NCBI RefSeq assembly: GCF_015477775.1
Contig: NZ_JADLQO010000013.1
Location: 1 to 64,000, forward strand
DNA length: 64,000 nt
Direction: 5' to 3'
Source of the DNA: Nocardia abscessus
GTDB taxonomy: Bacteria; Actinomycetota; Actinomycetes; Mycobacteriales; Mycobacteriaceae
The notes beneath the pieces were generated by a model, which was not told where the DNA came from, did no database searches, and was given only the letters and a program-made list of their open reading frames with translations. The position numbers and the translations under genes were made by a program. Shown piece by piece: positions 36,521 to 44,391 of the stretch (within the stretch, counting starts at the first letter, position 1; every line of letters starts with the position of its first letter).

Positions 36521-36535
36521 TGACAATCATTGTCA
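36521..36535. promoter_or_regulatory. Zur-type box 4, upstream of salicylate synthase
   Basis: TGACAATCATTGTCA is a perfect 7-1-7 inverted repeat. Against TGAAAATGATTTTCA it differs by the symmetric A-to-C/T-to-G pair and the orientation-dependent central base, and its left half equals that of box 1. It lies about 90 bases before the small leader ORF and about 200 bases before the synthase start. Confidence 0.68.
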
Positions 36536-36740
36536 ATTAGCGTAGCTTGCGGTTCTCGGGTCCGCCAGTCCGAATGGCCCCGGAGCACACCGGGCCGACC
36601 ACCGCGGGCCCCGGTGCCGAATGCCCGCGCCTGCCCCGGAGTCCGCTATGCCCTCGCTCTTCGACTTGTCGACGCACTTCTTTCTGCAGGTCGCGGTTTT
36701 CTGCAGATCGCCGTCCTTCTCGTCGTTTATCCCGTCGAGG

Positions 36741-37742
36741 TCACCGAACCACCGCGGATCGTGCTGGTGTAGACCGAGGGCGCGGCCGAGTCACCGCGGC
36801 GGTGCGGGTTGTATGCAGATCGGATGCGTCGCTGCTGGGGCGTCGCCGCGCACGTCGCGGCAGGCCTGCTGGATGGAGCTCCGCAGCCAGGTGTTGGCAG
36901 GGTCGGTGGTCATGCAGCGGGTGCCAATACATCGCCTCCACCACCGGGATTCCCAGTTCCGGTACGAACTCGACCATGACCACCGTGCCGGTGCATTGCC
37001 AGTCGGCGGGGGTGTCGCCGCGGTTGTGGGTGCTCATCACGAAGTGGGCGAGGTCGTCGTCGGGAAGCGCGCGGGCGGAGAAGTGTTGCGTGGGGCGGGG
37101 GTTCAGTCGATCGACGCGGTGCACTCGCCATTCGTGGTCGGTGAGGTCGTAGGCGACCAGGTACCACCGGGCGGCCCAGACGACCAGGTGATGCGGCTCG
37201 ATGCGGTGTGCGGGCAGGAAATCGGGATCCCCGGGTTCGGGGCGTGTGCCGTCGGGACGCAGTGTCTCGGTGACGAGTAGGCGGCGGTAGCATACCGCGG
37301 TTCCGACGGCCGTGAGAGCGGCCGGGTCGATGGGAGGTGCGGAGAATTCCCAGTAGTTCTGCAGCCGGGTCAGGCGCAGGGATTCCATGGATGCCCGCAG
37401 TGCAGGGGGCATGACCTGGTGCAGAGTGGCCAGTGCCCGCGCCGCGTCGTCCCCGAGGCCGAACATCGTGCTGGGCGCGGTCTGCAGGGCCACCGCGACC
37501 GCGAGGGCATGGTCGTGGTCGAACAGCAGCGGCGGCAGGGTGTGCCCCGCGCCGAGCCGATAGCCGCCGTCGGGGCCGTGGATGGTGGTGATCGGGTAGT
37601 CGAGCTGGCGCAGTGTTTCTATGTCGCGGCGGACGGTGCGTTCGCTGACTCCGAGCCGGGTGGCCAGCTCGCGCAGCGGCCACTGCCGTCCTGACCCGAG
37701 CAGAGACAGCAGTCGCAACGCCCGGTGTGAGGTGTTCGCCAT
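36741..37742 (-). CDS. WYL-domain transcriptional regulator (DeoR-type HTH)
   Basis: This regulator of about 333 residues has an N-terminal winged HTH (HRALRLLSLLGSGRQWPLRELATRLGVSERTVRRDIETLRQL) followed by the family link ITTIHGPDGGYRLGAG, and a WYL domain in which the conserved triad appears as ARWYLVAYD. It is divergent from the FAD monooxygenase at 37839, its probable target. The C-terminal about 50 residues after MYWHPL are Arg/Pro-rich and unlike the usual C-terminal extension. A frame change near 36910 could give a more natural tail, so a small C-terminal defect is possible. ATG 37742 fits the usual WYL N-terminus; in-frame extensions upstream would overlap the divergent promoter. Confidence 0.8.
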   Translation of the reverse strand: MANTSHRALRLLSLLGSGRQWPLRELATRLGVSERTVRRDIETLRQLDYPITTIHGPDGGYRLGAGHTLPPLLFDHDHALAVAVALQTAPSTMFGLGDDAARALATLHQVMPPALRASMESLRLTRLQNYWEFSAPPIDPAALTAVGTAVCYRRLLVTETLRPDGTRPEPGDPDFLPAHRIEPHHLVVWAARWYLVAYDLTDHEWRVHRVDRLNPRPTQHFSARALPDDDLAHFVMSTHNRGDTPADWQCTGTVVMVEFVPELGIPVVEAMYWHPLHDHRPCQHLAAELHPAGLPRRARRRPSSDASDLHTTRTAAVTRPRPRSTPARSAVVR

Positions 37743-37838
37743 CGTCTCATCATGACCGGTAGTGGACACTCGGTGTCCACTACCGATGTCATGGTGGGTT
37801 CTGTTCAGCGCGAGTGGCGGCGGAGAGGACGGTCGGGT

Positions 37839-39077
37839 ATGCGGGTGGTCGTGGTAGGTGGCGGGATCGGCGGGCTTGCACTGGGGGCGGGGCTGCGTCG
37901 CCGAGGGTTCGAGGTCGCGGTATTCGACCGCGACACCGACGTGACGGCGACAGGCGGCTACCACATCACCCTGGACGAGCGGTCGCAGTCGGCGCTGAGA
38001 GATCTAGTCGAACCGAAGATCATGCAGCGGTTGCTCGCATCGGGTTCGGCGCTGCGGCTGCGCGAGCGTGACGCGTTCTGGGACCGCCGCGGCCGGCTGC
38101 TCGGCCACGGGCCGGACCTCAGCGGCAACGGCAGTGTCGACGTGGATCGGATCACCCTGCGGATGTTGTTGGCCGAAGCGGTGGGTGACAGCCTGCACCT
38201 GGGATGCAGCGCGTCCGGCGTCGGCCATGATGACCACGGCGCGCCCCAGGTGCTGTTCACCCATCGTGCGCCGGTGTCAGCGGATCTGGTGGTGGGTGCA
38301 GACGGCACCCACTCGGTAGTAGCCCGCCACCTGGCAGGAGGCCCAACCAACAGACCGGCGGGCATCATCGGGTTCTCCGGCCGCACCCTCCTGCGAGACC
38401 TCAGCTCCGGCGAACAGCAGCGGCTGCGGCCACGATCAGGGCTGGCGATCGGCCCGCGCGGGGCAGCGCTCTATATCGGCTTCCTCGACCCGGTCGGCAA
38501 CGCCGCGCTCGACGCTCCCGAGCTACGAATGTCGGTCACCACCGGACCCACCTACATCTGGGGCGCCATGTTCCCCGAATCCGCCGTGACCGATTCCCTG
38601 CGCGACCTGCGTGGCTGCGCGCTGCAGGCCGCACTGCTGAGCCGGTTTCGCAAGCGGGGCTGGACCGAGCGCACACTCGAGGTCATCGCCCAGGCCGACC
38701 CGCACAGCGTGGCCGGGTTCCGCTTCAACGCCGCCTCCACCCGCGCGGACGATCTCGCGCCCTGGCCCGCGGGTCGAATCACCGCGATCGGCGACGCTGT
38801 CCACGCCACACCACCCACCGCCGGAATGGGAGCGGGCGCAGCCATCCGCGACGCCGCCAGCCTGCTCGAGCACGTGAGCGACGCCGCCGCCGGCACCGAA
38901 ACACTCACCGACGCCGTGGAACACTTCGAGGCCGGCATGCGCCAGCGCGGCAGCGAAGTCCTGACCCTGGCCATGAAGACCGTCCGGTGGATCCTGGCCA
39001 CCGACACCACACTCGGCGCCGCAGCCACCGCCGTGAGCACCCCAATCCTGGCCGCAGCCGCCCGGCTACGTCACTGA
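37839..39077 (+). CDS. FAD-dependent monooxygenase (PHBH fold)
   Basis: This 412-residue enzyme of the aromatic-ring hydroxylase class shows GGGIGGLALGAGL (FAD ADP site, residues about 7-19), VVGADGTHSVVARHL (DG motif) and ITAIGDAVHATPPTAGMGAG (GD motif). The ATG at 37839 has GAGAGGA about 11 bases upstream. Its regulator partner, the divergent WYL protein, forms a self-contained pair seen widely in actinobacteria for drug or aromatic compound modification. It is outside the Zur-box-controlled block, so membership of the metallophore cluster is doubtful. Confidence 0.82.
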   Translation: MRVVVVGGGIGGLALGAGLRRRGFEVAVFDRDTDVTATGGYHITLDERSQSALRDLVEPKIMQRLLASGSALRLRERDAFWDRRGRLLGHGPDLSGNGSVDVDRITLRMLLAEAVGDSLHLGCSASGVGHDDHGAPQVLFTHRAPVSADLVVGADGTHSVVARHLAGGPTNRPAGIIGFSGRTLLRDLSSGEQQRLRPRSGLAIGPRGAALYIGFLDPVGNAALDAPELRMSVTTGPTYIWGAMFPESAVTDSLRDLRGCALQAALLSRFRKRGWTERTLEVIAQADPHSVAGFRFNAASTRADDLAPWPAGRITAIGDAVHATPPTAGMGAGAAIRDAASLLEHVSDAAAGTETLTDAVEHFEAGMRQRGSEVLTLAMKTVRWILATDTTLGAAATAVSTPILAAAARLRH

Positions 39078-39164
39078 CGAGCCGCGCGCCGTCCGTGCCC
39101 TGCACTCAGAACAGGCGTCGCGCACGCACACCGGCCGGTAGCGGGTGAGTCCGAAAACTCGCCC

Positions 39165-39512
39165 GCGGCAGGGGTTCACAAGAAGGTCCAGCGTTTGTGG
39201 CGCGAGGAGGGGTTGCGGGTGCCGCAGCGGCGGCGCCGCATACGCGTCGGTGACTCCACCGTGACCACGGTGGTCGCGGATGCGCCGAACCAGGTGTGGG
39301 CGGTTGATTTCCAGTTCGATGCCACCGAGGACGGGCGGCCGGTGAAGATCGTGTCGATCGTCGACGAACACACCCGCGAATGCCTGGGCGGGCTGGTGGA
39401 ACGCTCGATCACCGCCGACCGGTTGATCGACACTCGACCGTATCTCCGTCGATCGTGGATACCCGGCGGCGCTGCGCTGCGACAACGGCCCGGAGCTGGC
39501 TGCTTCGCGATG
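39165..39512 (+). pseudogene. IS3-family transposase OrfB fragment
   Basis: The frame reads VHKKVQRLWREEGLRVPQRR, then NQVWAVDFQFDATEDGRPVK and IVSIVDEHTRECLGGLVE, the first part of the DDE integrase core (Asp in AVDFQFD). A frameshift near 39430 is needed to continue to GYPAALRCDNGPEL (second Asp). Homology stops at about 39510, where unrelated reverse-strand sequence begins. The third catalytic residue and the C-terminus are missing. Confidence 0.75.
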
Positions 39513-39534
39513 CGGGACTGGGCCAATACCGGAC

Positions 39535-39704
39535 GCTATCAAGCCCTTTGCGACCGCACCGACTTCCTCGGCGAAGCGTGCGGCGGTGACGTCGCCCCAC
39601 CCGCCCCCGGGCTGCGGGATCTGCAAGGCTACGAATCCGGGGTCGGATTCGGCGAGCTCCTGCACCGTCGCGGCCAACGAGGAATCCAGCGGACGCCGGG
39701 CCAT
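39535..39704 (-). pseudogene. N-terminal fragment of a FadD15-like long-chain acyl-CoA synthetase
   Basis: On the minus strand MARRPLDSSLAATVQELAES leads into a segment ending WGDVTAARFAEEVGAVAKGL and IASGIG, the N-terminus of long-chain acyl-CoA ligases of the FadD15 type. The adenylation core is missing; the homology ends abruptly next to the IS3 OrfB fragment, suggesting an insertion or recombination break near 39535. It is not a salicyl-AMP ligase: the sequence is the fatty-acid type and only about 55 residues remain. Confidence 0.55.
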
Positions 39705-40000
39705 CGGCGGGGCCGATGCGCGAGCCACTGAACGCGCGATGCAGCCATTGCAGTAGCCGCAGACCGGATGTCCCGGGGTGGGTTCGCCGGTGACGTTGCG
39801 GTAGAGGTGCGGGTCGGCGATGAAAGCACGGGCGGCCGATATGACGTCGGCATCACCGCTGGCCAGCGCTTGTTCCATGCCCGCCCGCGTATGGAAGCCT
39901 CCGACCGCGATCACGGGGATGTCGAGCGCCTGGGTGAAGCGGCGGGCAAAGGGCAGGTTGAAGCCTTCTTGCGGTGCCCGCAGCCGTCGTGCGAGGCAGG
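39705..40000 (-). pseudogene. C-terminal fragment of an old-yellow-enzyme NADH:flavin oxidoreductase
   Basis: The minus strand reads FNLPFARRFTQALDIPVIAV then GGFHTRAGMEQALASGDADV, ISAARAFIADPHLYRNVTGE and PVCGYCNGCIA. These are the FMN-phosphate loop and the C-terminal Cys cluster of 2,4-dienoyl-reductase/OYE-type flavoproteins. The barrel N-terminus is absent, and the frame runs without a stop into the FadD-like fragment, giving a nonsense fusion. Confidence 0.6.
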
Positions 40001-40571
40001 ATCGGTGGGTGTCGGCGTCCCCACTTCGCGCATCCGCCAGGCCAATCCCCGGCGGGGTTCCAGCACGAGTCCGAATCGCTGTGGCACATCACCTGCCGAA
40101 CGTTCAGCCTCCTCGCCGACGCAGCACACGCACGACGCCACCGAGGATCCGCAGGCGGGTGGCCGGTGGCTGCCCGCACAGCGCCGCGGTGCCGAAGGGG
40201 CCCACCAGCCACAACGTCCTCCGCCGAATACCGCTCCCGCACCAATCCAGCGGTGGATGTGCACTAAGCACAAAGCCCGTCCGAAAGTGTGTGCCCGCAG
40301 ACCTTTCCGGCCCCGGAGACACCCATTACCCTCATACTTCGTGGCAAGTCGAAAATGGTCGAGGTCACGGCTGCGGCCATTGAAATCATATGGCGGCGCG
40401 CCTCCGAATCGGGTTATCCGTATATTCCAGGACAAGGATGTCTGAGAGTTCACCGAGCGTTTCGGGGCCCTCCGCGGCTCCACTCGAGGTGGCCGTTTCG
40501 GCAGCACGGACGCCATCCGAGTTCATTTTCCCCGAATTGCTTTCGCGCTCGTGGTCTCCTGAGGAGGAAAT
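40001..40571. other. No recognisable gene (about 570 bases)
   Basis: Open frames on both strands lack domains or plausible starts. The final bases hold a good ribosome site (GAGGAGG) for the DUF3556 remnant that begins at 40572. GC content drops slightly around 40330-40430. Confidence 0.45.
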
Positions 40572-41420
40572 GTGGGATTGACCACGGGGGATCTTCCGCC
40601 GGTCGACCCGCCGACATTCCAGCAACGGCCTCTTCCGAACCGGATACGTGTGCTATCGAAACTATCCCGACGATCTGCGTCGCTCCGCAGCGGCTGGCGG
40701 GGTGCCATATGTACTCGGAACGTTCGTGGAGATCAGCGCCCCGCTGCTGTTGTTGTGCGCGACGCATCCGGTGATCATCCTGCTCGGCGTGGCGGTCGCG
40801 TTCCACTTCTTCATCGTGTCGACGTTCCCGCTCGCGGTGCCGACGAAGTGGAATATTCTGTTCGCCTACGCTGCGGTATTCCTGTTCCGGGTTTTCCGAA
40901 CCACGATGGATTCGAGGTCACCGATAGGTCGATTCCGTGGTTGCCGCTTCTGGCCACGTCCGGCTTGGGGTACTTCCCAATGCTGGGTAGTCTGCGGCTC
41001 GGCCTGGTCTCATTCCTGCCGTCGATGTGCCAGTACACAGGCAACTGGGCGACGACGACATGGGCTTTCGCGCCCGGGGCGGAGGACGAACTGGACCAGT
41101 TCATACCCCGGCCAGTCTCGAGTACCCGTACTCAATTCCTGACCAGCTATCCACCCGACCCCGCCGACGTAGCCGTGCACCGGTCACCCGTCGGATCTCA
41201 GCCGATGCGAAACACTATCCGACGCTATATGGTCATCGGCGCCGCACTCGAAACGATCGAGACCGGCACCGACCGGGTCGCCGACGCGGTCGCCGAACGG
41301 CCCTGGTTGCCCAACAACCCCATACCATTCGACATGGAGTGGGTGTTGGACTCGCGTACCGACTCGGTCGTCAAGCAGACCGATCTGCAGGAGTCTCTAT
41401 GCACGACCCCGCATCCTCGC
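40572..41420 (+). pseudogene. DUF3556 membrane protein, internally deleted and frameshifted
   Basis: The GTG at 40572 follows GAGGAGG and opens with GLTTGDLPPVDPPTFQQRPL, the N-terminus of the large DUF3556 proteins of Nocardia and Mycobacterium. After about 30 codons the sequence jumps to a C-terminal region in another frame (YRNYPDDLRRS, FVEISAPLLLL, HFFIVSTFPLAVPTKWN). A further frameshift near 40890 leads to LGLVSFLPSMCQYTGNWATT and WAFAPGAEDELDQF, then AVAERPWLPNNPIPFDMEW. About 200 residues are missing between the first two parts. A short block at about 41438 (TTAVVVGG) may be the start of a former neighbouring FAD oxidoreductase. Confidence 0.7.
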
Positions 41421-41621
41421 CCGCCGAGATTCGGCGGACGTGACCACGGCCGTCGTCGTCGGCGGACCCGATGGCTCGCCGCAGCCGTCCGCATATCCCG
41501 GCACGGTGTCCAAGGTCAACCGGCGGAGGCAGTCGACCGTCATCCACCGCAGCCGGCGAAGTTCGGCACTGCGGTATCCGCGGACACCTCCTCGTTCGCC
41601 GGTCAAGCAGGAGGCGCACCT

Positions 41622-42935
41622 ATGACCGCCTTTCCCAGCTCCCCCCATCAGCGTCAGTTGTCCCAGGTCCCGGCCATGGATGATGCCGTCGCGGTCATAG
41701 CAGACATCGCACGCACGCTGAAGTCGCGCGAACGGGAGATCTCCCAGGCGATGAGCGCCATGATTGCGCGAGAAGTCGACCACCTCGACAACGACCCACA
41801 ATTGATGGAAATGTTCGAGGCCAGTGTGCACGGCAACCTCGCCACCCTCCTCCATGTCTTGGCCGACGGTATCCCCGTCGACCATTTGCAACCCACCACC
41901 GCGGCCGTCGAAAACGCATCACGACTCGCCCAGCGGGACGTTCCGTCCCATTCTCTGGTACGGGCGTACCACATGGGGCAGAACTACATGCTGCGGATTT
42001 GCCACGACGAGATCGATCGCCGCCGCCTGCCCGCGCCGCTCGCGCTCGCCGTCGTCAAGAGGCTCACCGAGATCGTCTACACCTACGTCGAATGGATCAC
42101 CCTCTACGTCCTAGCTGCCTACGAGGCTGAGCGCAGCCGGTGGGTGAATGCCCGCGGCAGCGTGCACTCCTCCACCGTCCACGCCGTGTTGTCCGAGGAC
42201 ACTGCCGATGCAACTGCCTTCGAGGCCGAAACCGGCTACCGGCTCGACCAAACCCACCTGGCTCTCATCCTGTGGCGCCCCGGCCATGAGAAGCCGAGCA
42301 CCTGGAAACTCCTGGATGCCCAAGCACGGACGCTCGCCCGTGGCCTGCGCGCCGAGAGCCCGGCACTGGTCACGGCCATCGACCGCCACACAGCATGGGC
42401 GTGGCTGCCGTTCGGCCACCGCCACCCGGTGATCGACACCACCGAACTGCACGCCATGATGGATCCCGCCGACGGGGTGCGACTGACGGTCGGACTGCCC
42501 GGACACGCGCTCGGCGGATTTCGCCGCTCGCATCGACAGGCCATCGCCGCATACTTCGTCGCCAGCGTTCCCGGGATCTCGTCCTCGCATATGATCGTCG
42601 GCTTCGGCGATCCCGGTGTGGCCGTCATCTCCTTGCTGGCCAAGGACCTGGACTCCACCCGCGCATGGGTCCGTGAAGTCCTGGGCGAACTGGCGTTCGA
42701 CACCGACCAGGCAGCCACTCTGCGCCGCACCCTCAGCACCTACTACACCACCAGCGAAAGCCATGTGCGTACCGCCCAAATCCTCACTCTGCACCGCAAT
42801 ACGGTCAAATATCGCGTCACCAAGGCGATCGAGGCCACCCGCGTCGGCACCGCCCCACACGACAAACTCGATATTGCGCTGGCTTTGCAGGTCTGCCGCT
42901 TCCTCGGTGCCACCGTCCTGCGCCGACCCTCCTGA
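41622..42935 (+). CDS. PucR/CdaR-type transcriptional regulator
   Basis: This 437-residue regulator has the DNA-binding PucR_HTH_30 domain at its end: LRRTLSTYYTTSESHVRTAQILTLHRNTVKYRV. A GGDEF-like middle domain and an N-terminal helical RsbT-type segment (residues about 20-170) precede it. The true start is ATG 41622 (GGAGG 7 bases upstream). The same frame is open back to 40572 through the DUF3556 remnant, which would give a misleading 787-residue chimera. Neighbours that could be targets are the patatin-like and desaturase genes downstream. Confidence 0.85.
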   Translation: MTAFPSSPHQRQLSQVPAMDDAVAVIADIARTLKSREREISQAMSAMIAREVDHLDNDPQLMEMFEASVHGNLATLLHVLADGIPVDHLQPTTAAVENASRLAQRDVPSHSLVRAYHMGQNYMLRICHDEIDRRRLPAPLALAVVKRLTEIVYTYVEWITLYVLAAYEAERSRWVNARGSVHSSTVHAVLSEDTADATAFEAETGYRLDQTHLALILWRPGHEKPSTWKLLDAQARTLARGLRAESPALVTAIDRHTAWAWLPFGHRHPVIDTTELHAMMDPADGVRLTVGLPGHALGGFRRSHRQAIAAYFVASVPGISSSHMIVGFGDPGVAVISLLAKDLDSTRAWVREVLGELAFDTDQAATLRRTLSTYYTTSESHVRTAQILTLHRNTVKYRVTKAIEATRVGTAPHDKLDIALALQVCRFLGATVLRRPS

Positions 42936-43231
42936 TCATCCGATAATTCTGCAGGCACGGCACGCGGTGCTACACCACCGGCAGAAAAGTGTTACGAATA
43001 CACCGAAATCAATGACGCGGAATAATGATTTTCCGGTGTGGGTGACTACGGTAGGTTGCAGTGAGCATTTCGGCTCTAGTGGCCCACAATAGAACGACCG
43101 TGGTGGGCGATCTCCTTCAATCGAGCTCCGTGGCCGGCGGCGAGATCATTCGCCGGGTCGATCGGCATGACTGCCTGCGTTGCGAAATTCTTTGTGCTCC
43201 GAACTGATTCGATTTCGAGAAGGATAGTCTG
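42936..43231 (+). promoter_or_regulatory. AT-rich intergenic region before the patatin-like gene
   Basis: This 296-base gap is more AT-rich than the genes around it and is the likely promoter of the patatin/desaturase genes. It contains GAATAATGATTTTCC at 43020-43034, which resembles half a Zur box but matches only 11 of 15 positions and is not symmetric. AAGGA near the end serves the TTG start at 43232. Confidence 0.35.
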
Positions 43232-44221
43232 TTGATTGAGGAACGGGTGACGGTTCGCATTCTGGCCGGTGTAGCCGGGCTCAGCCTCGCTCTTATGGCG
43301 GGGATGGTCAATGGCGCCGTGGATAGTTTGAATTCCAGGAGGGCGAAAATTCTGGCTGATCATGGTGTCACACGGCCGACACCTATTCAGCCAGTTGTAC
43401 TAGGTGTCAGCGGAGGGGCTATCGGGGCTGCAGCCGCAGCATTGGGAATGGGTCGCGCGCAGCTACGTCAGATCGCCGCCGATCATCCGGCAAACGAAGT
43501 AGTCGGCAACCGAAGCCTTCGCGCGATGTTGACCAAACGCACACTCTACCCCGATGCTCGGCTACGCGAACTCGCACACGCGGTTGTCGGCGATCGGACA
43601 TTCGCTGATTTCGTGCTGGAACCGAACCTGGCTCGGCGGCAGCCGTCAGGGATCGTTTCCTCCTTGATCATTCCGGTCTACTCGGGCGAGCACGGCACGT
43701 TATTCCTTCCACAGGATTTGCCGAAGCTGGGTTTGACCGATATGCCCGTAGCCGATGCACTGGTCGCGGCGACACGGATACCGGGAGCCTTCCCCGCGGT
43801 CACCGCGCTCGATCATATCTTCGACGGCGGAACACACCATCGTGTCCCGTATGAGTTATTCGGGTCTCATCCCGCGCTGATTCTCGACCTCTACGGCCCG
43901 GAGCCGCACTACAGCCGCGGCGGTCTACTCCTCCCAGTGGTCCACTCGTCACTGCCGATGATCCCCCGTCGTCCACGACCTTTCGGTGACGAAAATGTTT
44001 GCGCGCGAACCATTTTCGCCGAGATGCCATATGGGTCGGCGCTGCAGTCCCCGACGCGTTCGCCCGAGGAGCTCTTCGACTACGGCTACGACATCGCGGC
44101 AACGTGGGTCGACACCCGCACCGCCGACCAGCTCTTCGCCGTCGTCGATCCAGATGTACTCGGTGAGCTGATGCCGGTGTCACCGGCCGAAGATTCCGCG
44201 GCGCTCGGCCCTCGGCGATAA
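43232..44221 (+). CDS. Patatin-like phospholipase-related protein
   Basis: The product is about 329 residues. It carries a nucleophile elbow GVSGGAIGA and a later FDGGTHHRVPYEL containing the catalytic Asp of the patatin Ser-Asp dyad, plus the family helix ADALVAATRIPGAFPAV. The usual N-terminal Gly-rich oxyanion loop (GGGxRG) is replaced by LAGVAGLSLALMAG, which looks like a hydrophobic segment, so activity is uncertain. The TTG start has AAGGA about 8 bases upstream; GTG 43247 is an alternative. Patatins hydrolyse acyl lipids and their neighbours here (a desaturase, 170 bases downstream) also concern lipids. Confidence 0.7.
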   Translation: MIEERVTVRILAGVAGLSLALMAGMVNGAVDSLNSRRAKILADHGVTRPTPIQPVVLGVSGGAIGAAAAALGMGRAQLRQIAADHPANEVVGNRSLRAMLTKRTLYPDARLRELAHAVVGDRTFADFVLEPNLARRQPSGIVSSLIIPVYSGEHGTLFLPQDLPKLGLTDMPVADALVAATRIPGAFPAVTALDHIFDGGTHHRVPYELFGSHPALILDLYGPEPHYSRGGLLLPVVHSSLPMIPRRPRPFGDENVCARTIFAEMPYGSALQSPTRSPEELFDYGYDIAATWVDTRTADQLFAVVDPDVLGELMPVSPAEDSAALGPRR

Positions 44222-44391
44222 CGGTAGACCGGAACTCGAGGTGCGGATGCTTGTCGCTTCGCGATTCACGGTGGCGTCAGCGGCGCCGGTGAGGCCCCGA
44301 GTCCGCGGCGGACTTGCTGTCGAACTCGCCTGTCGGCCCTACGGCACTCGACGGCAACGAGTGAACGCTCCAAGCAGTAGAAAGGACTCCC

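Noticed and set aside
4066..36535. Iron (IdeR/DtxR) boxes as an explanation for the palindromes
   Set aside because: The sequences lack the TTAGG...CCTAA arms; their TGAAAAT-type half-sites fit Zur/Fur-family proteins instead.
39535..39704. The missing salicyl-AMP ligase
   Set aside because: The fragment is the N-terminus of a fatty-acid-type ligase and lacks the adenylation core.
43020..43034. A fifth possible Zur box (GAATAATGATTTTCC)
   Set aside because: Only 11 of 15 matches and no dyad symmetry; it precedes a patatin-like gene unrelated to the cluster.
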